64,000 bases of DNA from Nocardioides nitrophenolicus (GTDB lineage Bacteria > Actinomycetota > Actinomycetes > Propionibacteriales > Nocardioidaceae), in the NCBI RefSeq assembly GCF_016907515.1, contig NZ_JAFBBY010000001.1, positions 3,472,001 to 3,536,000 of the forward strand, written 5' to 3'. Position 1 is the stretch's first letter. Each line of letters begins with the position of its first letter. Of this stretch, positions 28,067 to 36,034 are shown piece after piece. The notes below the pieces were generated by a model, which saw nothing but the letters and a program-made list of their open reading frames with translations, made no database searches and was not told the DNA's origin. The position numbers and the translations under genes were made by a program.

Positions 28067-28239
28067 GACCCGGCAGAAAGTGGCTCGGGGTTTGCGCCGA
28101 CCCGGCAGAAAGTGGCTCGGGGTTTAGGTCGACCCGGCAGAAAGTGGCTCTTCGCGGGTCACTTTGTGCCGGGTCGACCCGGTTTGCGAGCAAGTTTCTG
28201 CCGGGTCGCGCCCTTACGGGAGCCAGTTTCTGCCGGGTC
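28067..28239. repeat. six-unit 32-base periodic array, first half direct, second half inverted
   Basis: GACCCGGCAGAAA begins at 28067, 28099 and 28131; its reverse complement TTTCTGCCGGGTC begins at 28163 (one mismatch), 28195 and 28227. All six starts are exactly 32 bases apart, so the whole is a mirror palindrome centred at about 28153. It fills the gap between convergent genes, and the last unit contains the stop codon of the ABC permease. A second such array is at 31882-32023. Confidence 0.9.
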
Positions 28240-29110
28240 AGGTCACGTCACGCCGCCGGACCAACACGATGCTGGCGACGACCGCGACGACGACGTACGC
28301 CGCGACCGTCAGCGCGGCCCGGGTGCCGGGGACGGTGTCGACGACGCCGGGGGTGCCGTCGCCGGTGCCGACGCCGACGATGGAGCCGATCAGCGAGCCT
28401 GCCGACGTGCCGGGGAGCACCTCGGTCAGGCTCTCGACCCAGCCGAGGAGCCGGCCGACACCGCGCAGCAGGTTCTCCACGACCAGCGCCCAGACCAGGC
28501 CGAGCCCGACCGACAGCGCCGGTCCGAGGGCCAGGGTGCCGAGCAGGAAGCCGAGCAGGGCCCACATCTCGAGGACCAGGAAGCCCGCGCCGAAGGCCTG
28601 GACGACCGAGCCGGCCGAGGGCAGGACGACGTCCTGCGACTCGGTCGAGGCGATCAGCAGCGAGACGCCGAGGTCGACCACGAAGGTGACGACGAGGGTG
28701 CCGACGACGATCGTGGTCAGCGACAGGACCGAGCCGACCAGCGCCGGCGTACGACGAACGCCCTGGGAGAACAGGGTCTTCCAGGTGCCCCAGCCGTAGC
28801 CGTTGCCGGCGACCAGCGCACCGAGCACCATCATCAGCGCGCCGCCGAACATCGGCATGCCCTGCAAGAAGACATCGGGTACGGCGTCCGGCATCATCTG
28901 GGCGAGCTGCTCGGCCCGGGTGGTGCCCTCGTCGGCGAAGCCCGGCTCGCCGCTGGTGTAGGAGAGGTACGTGAACAGGTAGCCGAACAGCAGGCTCAGC
29001 ACCAGCCAGGCGCCGAGGGTGATCCACACCGCCGGCCAGGCACGCAGCCGGACCAGCTCGGCGCGGGCGCTGCGGGTGGTGTCGCGGGTGGTCGCGGTCA
29101 GCGTGCTCAT
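28238..29110 (-). CDS. ABC-2 type exporter permease
   Basis: A 290-residue membrane protein with six hydrophobic helices and a large loop after the first (about residues 50-90), as in ABC-2 permeases. It pairs with the overlapping ATPase gene (ATGA). The stop codon lies inside the periodic repeat array. Transport substrate unknown; drugs, lipids or peptides are usual for this class. Confidence 0.87.
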   Translation of the reverse strand: MSTLTATTRDTTRSARAELVRLRAWPAVWITLGAWLVLSLLFGYLFTYLSYTSGEPGFADEGTTRAEQLAQMMPDAVPDVFLQGMPMFGGALMMVLGALVAGNGYGWGTWKTLFSQGVRRTPALVGSVLSLTTIVVGTLVVTFVVDLGVSLLIASTESQDVVLPSAGSVVQAFGAGFLVLEMWALLGFLLGTLALGPALSVGLGLVWALVVENLLRGVGRLLGWVESLTEVLPGTSAGSLIGSIVGVGTGDGTPGVVDTVPGTRAALTVAAYVVVAVVASIVLVRRRDVT

Positions 29111-29991
29111 CGGACGGACTCCTTCTGCGTCATCTCGAAGAAGACCTCTTCGAGGCTGCGCTCGGCAGCGGTGATCTCGTGGACGTCGACGCCCGCGCCG
29201 ACCAGGGCCCGGGTCACGTCGGGTGCGCGGTCGGCGGGGAGCGTGAGCAGCAGGCCGCCGTCGGCGCCCCGTCGTACGCCGTCGTCGCCGGCCAGCCGCA
29301 TCGCGACGGCCAGCGCCGTCGGCTCGGGCGTGGCCCGGACCCGCAGCGACACGCCGCCGCGCAGCTCGGCCACGGTGGACTCGCGCAGCAGCCGGCCGTC
29401 GTCGATCACCCCGACCCGGTGGCAGATCTCCTGTACCTCGGCCAGCAGGTGGCTCGACAGCAGCACGGTCTGCCCGCCGCGGGCCAGGTCGACGACCAGT
29501 GCCCGCATGTCCGCCATGCCCGCCGGGTCGAGTCCGTTGGTGGGCTCGTCGAGCACGATCAGCTCCGGGTCGCCCATCAGGGCGGCCGCGACGCCGAGAC
29601 GCTGCTTCATGCCTAGGGAGTAGCCCTTGAACCGGTCGTCCCCACGAGCGGCGAGGTCGACCCGCTCCAGCACCCGCTCGACCTCGGCGTCGGGCAGGCC
29701 CCGGTGCCGGGCCAGGACGCGCAGGTTGGCGCGTCCCGAGAGGTACGGGAAGAAGCCCGGTCCCTCGATCAGCGCACCCACCGACGTCGACGCGTACGAC
29801 GACCCGGAGGTGGGCCGGATCAGGCCGAGCAGCATCCGCAGGGTCGTGGTCTTCCCGGCACCGTTGGGGCCGAGGAAGCCGTAGACCTCGCCGCGCCGCA
29901 CGGTCATGGTGACCTTGTCGACGGCGACCCGGTCGCCGTAGACCTTGGTGAGCTCGTCGGTGGCGGCCACCGTGTCTCGATCTGCGTTCAT
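29107..29991 (-). CDS. ABC-2 exporter ATPase (CcmA/DrrA-like)
   Basis: A 294-residue ATPase. Walker A GPNGAGKTTTLRML, Q-loop and GYSLGMKQRLGVAAAL as signature, Walker B LIVLDEPTNGLDP, H-loop LLSSHLLAEV. The C-terminal 80 residues form the accessory domain of drug-exporter ATPases. First gene of the pair, divergent from the two-component system, which probably controls it. Confidence 0.93.
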   Translation of the reverse strand: MNADRDTVAATDELTKVYGDRVAVDKVTMTVRRGEVYGFLGPNGAGKTTTLRMLLGLIRPTSGSSYASTSVGALIEGPGFFPYLSGRANLRVLARHRGLPDAEVERVLERVDLAARGDDRFKGYSLGMKQRLGVAAALMGDPELIVLDEPTNGLDPAGMADMRALVVDLARGGQTVLLSSHLLAEVQEICHRVGVIDDGRLLRESTVAELRGGVSLRVRATPEPTALAVAMRLAGDDGVRRGADGGLLLTLPADRAPDVTRALVGAGVDVHEITAAERSLEEVFFEMTQKESVR

Positions 29992-30046
29992 GGCTCCACG
30001 CTCGCCGCTCGGCGGCCCCGACGCGTCCGCCCGGAGGCGGCCGCGT

Positions 30047-30115
30047 CGTACGCAGGACTGCGTACGGACGAGGCGCTCGTCGTCGTACGACGACGGGTCG
30101 ATGCTCGCCTAGGTT
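30047..30115. promoter_or_regulatory. two palindromes and -10 element between exporter and two-component system
   Basis: CGTACGCAG-GA-CTGCGTACG (30047-30066) and CGTCGTCGTACGACGACG (30078-30095) are perfect inverted repeats. TAGGTT at 30110-30115 lies six bases before the kinase ATG and can serve as its -10 box for a leaderless transcript. The palindromes are plausible binding sites for the LuxR-type response regulator on both promoters. Confidence 0.55.
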
Positions 30116-30121
30116 CGCTGC

Positions 30122-31219
30122 ATGGACACGAACATCTGGCTGGCCCGGCGCTGGTGGCTGATCCCGGTCGCGGTGATCATCACCGGCGGCTCGTTCGCCG
30201 TGAACCTCGGGCACGGTGGAGAGGTCGACGCCGACGTGCTCGGGCGGGTGCTGTCCGTCGGGTTCGCGGCAGGGGCGGCGTGCTCGCTGCTGCTGCTCGA
30301 CCGGTTCCCCCTGCTGCTGGTCGCGACCGGCGCGCTGAGCGGCGGGTACTTCGCCGTCGGCGGTGAGAACGGGCCGATCTTCTTCGCCCTGATCGTCGCC
30401 TCGTTCGTGCTCGCGACCCGACGTCCGGTCCCCACCTGGTTCCCGCTGCTGCTCGCCGCGGCGGTGCTGATCTGGGCGGGCCTGCTGGTGCGCGGCCTTC
30501 GGTGGGACCACCTCGCCGTGGGGGCGTGGCAGGCGATCGGCATCGGCGCGCTCGTGTCCGCGGCGGCCGCGATCGGCACCATGCTCCGGCAGGGCCGCTC
30601 CGCCTGGGTCGACCGCACCTCGCGGGCCGCCGCCGAGGAGCGGTTGCGGATGGCGCAGGACCTCCACGACGGCGTGGGGCACGGGCTGGCCGTGATCGCG
30701 ATGCAGGCCGGCGTGGCGCTGCACGTCCTCGACCGCGACCCGGCCGCCGCCCGCAGCAGCCTGGAGGCGATCCGGACGACCAGCCGCGAGGCGCTGGACG
30801 CGCTGCGCACCGAGCTCGCGACGATCGCGGGGGAGCCGGCCCCGCGCCGGCCGGCGTACGGCGTCGAGGCGATCCCGGCCCTCGTCGAGCGGGTCCGCTC
30901 CGCGGGGCTGCGCCTGGAGGTGATCGGCGAGCCTGGTGAGCTGACCCCGGCGTCCGGTGCGGCGGCGTACGCCGTGCTCCAGGAGGCGCTGACGAACGTG
31001 CTGCGGCATGCCGCCGCCTCGACCGCCACCGTGGTCTGGGAGCGGGGCACCGACACGGTCGCGCTGCGCGTCTCGGACGACGGGCACGGCGGCGCGGTGC
31101 AGGATGAGGGCATGGGCATCAGCGGCATGCGCACCCGGGTCGAGGCGCTCGGCGGCAGCTTCCGGGCCGGCCCGGTTCCGCACGGCGGCTTCGAGGTCAG
31201 TGCGGTGCTGCCCGCATGA
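30122..31219 (+). CDS. sensor histidine kinase (DesK/LiaS-like class)
   Basis: A 365-residue kinase with four or five N-terminal helices. The phosphotransfer segment holds RMAQDLHDGVGHGLAVIAMQ with the phospho-His. The ATPase part has the N-box LQEALTNVLRHA and the G box VSDDGHGG. It acts with the following response regulator, whose ATG overlaps its stop. Divergent ABC exporter suggests it senses the exported compound or membrane stress. Confidence 0.92.
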   Translation: MDTNIWLARRWWLIPVAVIITGGSFAVNLGHGGEVDADVLGRVLSVGFAAGAACSLLLLDRFPLLLVATGALSGGYFAVGGENGPIFFALIVASFVLATRRPVPTWFPLLLAAAVLIWAGLLVRGLRWDHLAVGAWQAIGIGALVSAAAAIGTMLRQGRSAWVDRTSRAAAEERLRMAQDLHDGVGHGLAVIAMQAGVALHVLDRDPAAARSSLEAIRTTSREALDALRTELATIAGEPAPRRPAYGVEAIPALVERVRSAGLRLEVIGEPGELTPASGAAAYAVLQEALTNVLRHAAASTATVVWERGTDTVALRVSDDGHGGAVQDEGMGISGMRTRVEALGGSFRAGPVPHGGFEVSAVLPA

Positions 31220-31875
31220 CCGCGGCCATCAGGGTCGCGCTCGTCGACGACCAGCCGCTGGTCCGGATGGGCCTGGCGACCCTGATCGCCGCCGAGCCGG
31301 ACCTGGAGCTGGCCGGCGAGGCGGCGGACGGACGCGAGGGGCTGGCCCTGCTCCGTCGTACGACGCCCGAGGTGGTGCTCTGCGACATCCGGATGCCGGT
31401 GCTGGACGGCCTCGGCCTGCTGGCCGAGGTCGCCGCCGACCCGGCCCTGGCGGCGGTGAAGGTGGTGATGCTGACGACCTTCGAGCTCGACGAGTACGTC
31501 TTCGAGGCGCTGCGCAATGGCGCCAGCGGCTTCCTGCTCAAGGACGCCGAGCCGACCGCGATCCTCGACGCGGTCCGGGTGGTGGCCGAGGGCGGATCGC
31601 TCCTCGCCCCGTCGGTGACCCGCACCGTCATCGACCACTTCGGCGCCGGCCGCGCCGAGCGCCCGCACCCGCGGATCGGCGATCTCACCGACCGCGAGCG
31701 CGAGATCCTCGGCTGGGTGGCGACCGGCCGCTCCAATGCGGAGATCGCGGAGGCGCTCGTGGTCAGCCCCGACACCGTCCGCACGCACGTCAGCCGCGCG
31801 ATGGTGAAGCTCCAGGCGCGGGATCGGGCGCAGCTGGTGGTCTTCGCGATCGAGTCCGGGCTGCGGCGTACCTGA
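31216..31875 (+). CDS. NarL/LuxR-family response regulator
   Basis: A 219-residue regulator. Receiver domain with DD11-12, phospho-Asp57 in VVLCDIRMP and the Lys in FLLKDAEPT. The C-terminal LuxR helix-turn-helix is LTDREREILGWVATGRSNAEI with SPDTVRTHVSRAM. Coupled to the kinase by ATGA. Likely targets are the divergent exporter and its own promoter through the palindromes at 30047-30095. Confidence 0.94.
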   Translation: MTAAIRVALVDDQPLVRMGLATLIAAEPDLELAGEAADGREGLALLRRTTPEVVLCDIRMPVLDGLGLLAEVAADPALAAVKVVMLTTFELDEYVFEALRNGASGFLLKDAEPTAILDAVRVVAEGGSLLAPSVTRTVIDHFGAGRAERPHPRIGDLTDREREILGWVATGRSNAEIAEALVVSPDTVRTHVSRAMVKLQARDRAQLVVFAIESGLRRT

Positions 31876-31881
31876 TCCGCC

Positions 31882-32023
31882 GACCCGGCAGAAACTGGTC
31901 TCGGATTCGCGCCGACCCGGCAGAAACTAGCTCGCGCGCGGGCCACTTTCTGCCGGGTCGGCGGATCCTGCGCGCAACTTTCTGCCGGGTCGGCGGGATC
32001 TGAGGCCCACTTTCTGCCGGGTC
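31882..32023. repeat. five-unit 32-base periodic array, direct then inverted
   Basis: GACCCGGCAGAAA begins at 31882 and 31914; TTTCTGCCGGGTC begins at 31947, 31979 and 32011. Spacing is 32 bases except 33 at the turn. Flanks also resemble the first array (GCGCC before, CTNGCTCG after). Like that array it fills a gap between convergent genes, here the response regulator and the oxidase-family gene, whose stop is three bases away. Confidence 0.9.
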
Positions 32024-32025
32024 GA

Positions 32026-32694
32026 TCAGCGAGACCGGCCACGAACATCGTCCGGTACGTCGAGCCCCGGCAGGTTGTCCGGAGCCGGGACCGGTACGTC
32101 GAGCACCCGCCGGACCGGCACGTGGCCGCCCCAGATCCCCGCCGCCACGTCCTCGGGCTCGTCGACCGGGGCCCCGGCGCGGGCCTTCATCGACGCCTCC
32201 GCCAGCGGTACGCCGAGCACCGCGGTCGCGGCCAGCTCCTTGCGGGTGCTGGGGCGCAGGGTCGCGGACCGGCCGGGGATCATGTGGTCGACGATCAGGT
32301 CGAGGGCGCGCTGGCGCTCGGCGGGGTCCTCGACGACCCGGGCCCGGCCGATGACGACGGCCGAGCGGTAGTTCATCGAGTGGTGGAAGGCCGAGCGCCC
32401 GGCGACCAGGCCGTCGAGCTCGGTGACGGTGACGCACACGGTGGTGTCCGCGGACTCGCGCAGCCACCGGGCCGCGACCGAGCCGTGCACGTAGAGCGTG
32501 CCGCCCTCGTCGGGGCCGTCGGTGTCGACCGCGTACGCCGTCGGGAGGACGACCGGATGCTCGCCGACGGTGACGCCGAGGTGGGCGACGAAGGCGTCGG
32601 CGAGAAGGGCGAGCAGCTCGGCCCGCTCGGTGACGGCGCGGTTGCGCCCGCGGCGGATCCGGGTGCGGTCGGTGGGCTCCATGACGACGCTCAT
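32026..32694 (-). CDS. pyridoxamine 5'-phosphate oxidase-family (FMN split-barrel) protein
   Basis: A 222-residue protein of the split-barrel flavin-binding family: LYVHGSVAARWLRE, TVTELDGLVAGRSAFHHSMNYRS and the VVIGRARVVEDPAER strand. True PdxH is encoded elsewhere (39812), so this is a relative of uncertain substrate. Divergent to a MocR-type PLP regulator that is likely to control it. Start 32694 is chosen as the first ATG outside the operator region; ATG 32682 is possible. Confidence 0.82.
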   Translation of the reverse strand: MSVVMEPTDRTRIRRGRNRAVTERAELLALLADAFVAHLGVTVGEHPVVLPTAYAVDTDGPDEGGTLYVHGSVAARWLRESADTTVCVTVTELDGLVAGRSAFHHSMNYRSAVVIGRARVVEDPAERQRALDLIVDHMIPGRSATLRPSTRKELAATAVLGVPLAEASMKARAGAPVDEPEDVAAGIWGGHVPVRRVLDVPVPAPDNLPGLDVPDDVRGRSR

Positions 32695-32712
32695 GGGACT
32701 ATCGTGGATCGG

Positions 32713-32762
32713 AAGTGGCCTGTGCGCACGGGCCAGTTCCCCGATAGATCGACAGGCCAATT
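32713..32762. promoter_or_regulatory. MocR-type operator: three copies of an 11-base box
   Basis: AAGTGGCCTGT at 32713-32723, and in the other orientation ACGGGCCAGTT (32728-32738) and ACAGGCCAATT (32752-32762). Two same-direction boxes 24 bases apart plus one inverted box fit how MocR regulators bind. The sites fill the space between the divergent genes, and the last ends three bases before the regulator start. Confidence 0.65.
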
Positions 32763-32765
32763 CCG

Positions 32766-34109
32766 ATGCTGCCCGTTCGCCTCGACCGGACCGACCCCCG
32801 ACCGCTCGGCACCCAGCTCGCCGACCAGGTTCGGCAGCTGGTGCTCGACGGCGCCCTCGCCCGCGAGGACCGGATGCCCGCCACCCGGCGGCTCGCGGCC
32901 GACCTCGGCGTGTCCCGGTCCGTCGTCGAGCAGGCCTTCGACCAGCTGCTCGCCGAGGGCTGGCTCGAGGCCCGGCAGGGGTCCGGGACCTGGGTCGCCG
33001 GCGGCACGACCGGCCGGCCCGCGGCGCCGCCCCGCCGTCGTACCACCGTCGAGGAGCGGCCGCTCGTCCTGCTCGACGCGGGCACCCCCTGGATCGACCC
33101 CCGGCACCAGGCCGTCTGGCGCCGGGCCTGGCGGGAGGTGTCGGTGGCCACGCCCCCGCGGGGGTACGACGACCCGCGCGGCCTGCCCAAGCTGCGTGCC
33201 CTGCTCGCCGAGCGGCTCGGCCGCACGCGTGGCCTCGCGGTCGACGCCGAGCGGGTGCGGGTCACGGGCGGCACCGGCGCCGGGCTGCGGCACCTGCTCG
33301 CCGTCCTGCCGCGCGACGCGGTGGCGGTCGAGGATCCGGGCTACCGGGCCGCGGTCGCGACGGTGCGCGAGTCGGGTCGTGCGGTCCTCGACCTGCCGGC
33401 GCTCGGGCCGGTCACCGACCTGGCCGGCTGCGCCGCCGCCTACGTGACGCCCGCCCACCAGCACCCGCTCGGTCGGGTCATGCCCGCCGCCGACCGGCTC
33501 ACCCTGCTCGCCACCGCGCGCCGCGACGAGGCACTGGTGATCGAGGACGACTACGACTCCGAGTTCCGCTACGACGTCGCGCCCGTGCCTGCCCTCGCCT
33601 CGCTCGACCGCGACCGGGTGGCCTACCTCGGCACCGCCTCCAAGGCGATCCTGCCGTCGCTGCGGCTGGGCTGGTCCGTCGTACCCGACCGGTTGCTCGA
33701 CGCCTACGACGCCCACCGCTCGCTCACCCACGACGCACCGCCCTGGCCGGTGCAGCGGGCGCTGGTGACCCTGCTGCGCGACGGGTACGTCGACGCCGTG
33801 GTCCGCTCCGCCCGCCGGGTGTACGCCGAGCGGGCGCCCCGGGTGGTCGCGGCCCTGTCGCCGTACGCCGAGCTCGCGGGCCCGGTCGCCGGGATGTACT
33901 CCACCTGGCTGCTGCCCCACGCCCGCGCGGCGCGGGTGCGCGCCGCCGCCGAGGACGCGGGCTTCCTGGTCAACCTGCTGCGCGACTACTGCCGGTCGGC
34001 CCGGCTCAGCGGCCTGGTCGTCGGCTTCGGTGGGCCTACCGACGAGGAGCTGGACCGGGCGCTGGACGTGCTGGTGCGGGCGCTCAGCTCCTCGGCTCGC
34101 CGATCTTGA
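32766..34109 (+). CDS. MocR/PdxR-like GntR-aminotransferase regulator
   Basis: A 447-residue regulator. Residues 1-75 form a GntR winged helix (PATRRLAADLGVSRSVVEQAFDQL). The rest is a fold-type I aminotransferase domain that binds PLP, with the Lys in GTASKAILPSLRLG and the aspartate in VIEDDYDSEFRYD. Such proteins sense PLP or an amine. Its 3' end overlaps the transporter gene on the other strand by 26 bases. Confidence 0.92.
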   Translation: MLPVRLDRTDPRPLGTQLADQVRQLVLDGALAREDRMPATRRLAADLGVSRSVVEQAFDQLLAEGWLEARQGSGTWVAGGTTGRPAAPPRRRTTVEERPLVLLDAGTPWIDPRHQAVWRRAWREVSVATPPRGYDDPRGLPKLRALLAERLGRTRGLAVDAERVRVTGGTGAGLRHLLAVLPRDAVAVEDPGYRAAVATVRESGRAVLDLPALGPVTDLAGCAAAYVTPAHQHPLGRVMPAADRLTLLATARRDEALVIEDDYDSEFRYDVAPVPALASLDRDRVAYLGTASKAILPSLRLGWSVVPDRLLDAYDAHRSLTHDAPPWPVQRALVTLLRDGYVDAVVRSARRVYAERAPRVVAALSPYAELAGPVAGMYSTWLLPHARAARVRAAAEDAGFLVNLLRDYCRSARLSGLVVGFGGPTDEELDRALDVLVRALSSSARRS

Positions 34110-35307
34110 CCGGCCGGCCCGCGAGGTAGCCCGCGCTCGCCTGGACGACCCCGAGGCCCACGAGCAGGGCGCAGGGGAGCGCCCAGCCGCCGGAGCTGTG
34201 GTGCAGGATGCCGACGAGCAGCGGGCCGCCGGCGGCGAGCGCGTAGCCCACGCTCTGGGCCATCGTCGACAGCGACGCCGTGTCGGCGGTGGAGGTGGTC
34301 CGCATCGCGAAGAAGGACAGGGTCACGGGGAACACCGCGCCGCCCGCGCCGAGCAGCGCCGCCCAGACCCAGGCGCCGGCGTGCGGCGCGAGCCAGAGCC
34401 CGGCCCAGCCGGCCGCGGTGAGGACGGTGAGGAGCAGCACCAGGTGGCCCTGGTGGCGCAGCCGGGCGGCGACGCTGGGGGCGAGGAAGAAGAAGGGCAC
34501 GCCGAGGGTGATGCTGATCGCGAGCAGGACGCCGGCGGTGGCGTCGCTGAACCCGGCGTCGGCGTACAGGCTAGGGAGCCAGCTCATCATCACGTAGGCG
34601 TAGAGCGACTGGGTGCCGAACAGGACGGTGACCGCCCACGCGGTCGGGTTGCGCCACATGGCGGCGCCGCGGACGGCGGAGCGGGCCGGGTCGTGCCGGC
34701 GGCAGTACGGCGCCCACGCGAGCGCCGCGGCGACGGCGAAGACGGCCCAGACGCCGAGTCCGGCCCGCCAGGAGCCGGCGGCGTCGGCGATCGGGACGCT
34801 CGCGGCCGCGCCGCTCGCCGAGCCGAGGGAGAGGATCGCGGTGTAGGCGCCGGTCATCAGGCCGACCCGCTCGGGGAAGTGCTCCTTGACGATGGCCGGG
34901 ATGAGCACGTTGGCGAGCGCGATGCCCGCGGTGGCGACGGCGGTGCCGGCGACGAGGGCGGGGGCTCCGTCGAGGATGCGCAGCACCAGGCCGACGGTCA
35001 GCAGCCCGAGCGCGCCCTCGAGCCCGCGGTCGACGCCGACCTTGCGGGTGACGACCATCGCGGTGGCGCCGACGGCGGCGAAGCACAGCACGGGCAGCGA
35101 GGTCAGGATGCCCTGGGTGGCGGGGGAGACGCCCGCGTCGCCGAGCCGGTCGAGCAGCGCGCCGAGGCTGGTGATGGCGAGCCGGAGGTTGAACGCGACG
35201 AGGAGGACCGCGACGGTCAGGCCCATGCCCGCCCGCCCGCGCGCGCCGCGCGGGCCGGTGGATGCGTGCGGCGACCGGGCGGCGGCATCATGGACCACGG
35301 CGGACAT
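34084..35307 (-). CDS. MFS transporter (CynX/NimT-like)
   Basis: A 407-residue carrier with twelve predicted helices, beginning GLTVAVLLVAFNLRLAITSL as in the cyanate/2-nitroimidazole subfamily. Substrate unknown. TATCCT (35320-35315) seven bases before the ATG suggests a leaderless transcript. The GntR operator lies just upstream, so the divergent regulator probably represses it. The C-terminus overlaps the end of the MocR gene. Confidence 0.88.
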   Translation of the reverse strand: MSAVVHDAAARSPHASTGPRGARGRAGMGLTVAVLLVAFNLRLAITSLGALLDRLGDAGVSPATQGILTSLPVLCFAAVGATAMVVTRKVGVDRGLEGALGLLTVGLVLRILDGAPALVAGTAVATAGIALANVLIPAIVKEHFPERVGLMTGAYTAILSLGSASGAAASVPIADAAGSWRAGLGVWAVFAVAAALAWAPYCRRHDPARSAVRGAAMWRNPTAWAVTVLFGTQSLYAYVMMSWLPSLYADAGFSDATAGVLLAISITLGVPFFFLAPSVAARLRHQGHLVLLLTVLTAAGWAGLWLAPHAGAWVWAALLGAGGAVFPVTLSFFAMRTTSTADTASLSTMAQSVGYALAAGGPLLVGILHHSSGGWALPCALLVGLGVVQASAGYLAGRPVKIGEPRS

Positions 35308-35314
35308 GTCGCCT

Positions 35315-35341
35315 AGGATACGCAGACATCCGATCATTGGA
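35315..35341. promoter_or_regulatory. transporter promoter with FadR-type operator
   Basis: TCCGATCATTGGA (35329-35341) is an inverted repeat TCCNATNATNGGA of the size bound by FadR-type GntR proteins. It is immediately upstream of the -10 hexamer TATCCT of the transporter gene (minus strand) and 21 bases before the regulator start. Confidence 0.6.
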
Positions 35342-35362
35342 CGAATAACCGGAAGGAATTCC

Positions 35363-36019
35363 ATGCCGCTCGCCCCCACCACGCCCGCCTCCCTGGTCGA
35401 CCAGGCCATCGAGGGGATGCGTGCGCTGCTCGAGAGCGGTGAGTGGGAGGTCGGCACCCGGGTCCCGCCCGAGCCCGCGCTCGCCGCGGCCCTGGGTGTC
35501 AGCCGCAACACCGTCCGCGAGGCCGTCAAGGCGCTGGCCCACCTCGGGCTGCTGCAGGTCCGGCGCGGCGACGGCACCTATGTCGCCGCCACCACCGAGA
35601 TGCAGGCGCTGATGCGCAAGCAGCTCGACCGGGTCGACATCGTCCACCTGCTAGAGGTCCGGCACGCGATCGAGGTCCGGGCGGCGGCGCTGGCCGCCGA
35701 ACGTCGTACCGACGCCGATCTCGACGCGATGGACGCGATCATCGCGCGCCGCCGCGAGGCCGTGACGAGCGGCGACGGGCCGGGCTTCATCGACGCCGAC
35801 GTCGACTTCCACTGCGCCGTCGTCGCGGCCGCCCACAACCCCCTGCTCGTCGAGCTGTACGACGGCCTGGTCGAGACCCTGCGCGCCAGCATCGAGCACC
35901 CCGGCTCCGCCGACGTCCTCGCCGACGAGCACGAGGCCGTGCTCGAGGCGGTCCGCGCGGGCGACCCGGCGCGCGCCGCGGCCGCGAGCGCCGACCTGCT
36001 CGACCACGTCGTGCCCTGA
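35363..36019 (+). CDS. FadR-type GntR regulator
   Basis: A 218-residue regulator: winged helix at 10-75 (RVPPEPALAAALGVSRNTVREAV) and an all-helical FCD effector domain at 90-215 with metal-ligand residues in DVDFHCAVVAAAHNPLL and DEHEAVLEAV. GGAAGGA precedes the ATG. Likely controls the divergent MFS gene. Confidence 0.92.
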   Translation: MPLAPTTPASLVDQAIEGMRALLESGEWEVGTRVPPEPALAAALGVSRNTVREAVKALAHLGLLQVRRGDGTYVAATTEMQALMRKQLDRVDIVHLLEVRHAIEVRAAALAAERRTDADLDAMDAIIARRREAVTSGDGPGFIDADVDFHCAVVAAAHNPLLVELYDGLVETLRASIEHPGSADVLADEHEAVLEAVRAGDPARAAAASADLLDHVVP

Positions 36020-36034
36020 GGCCCGGCGACGCCC

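Noticed and set aside
28067..32023. CRISPR array suggested by the 32-base periodicity
   Set aside because: Only 13 bases are well conserved, the spacers resemble each other, half of the units are inverted, and no cas gene is present.
32026..32694. Second pdxH
   Set aside because: The conserved PdxH C-terminal motif is absent, and a complete pdxH is present at 39812; only the split-barrel family can be claimed.
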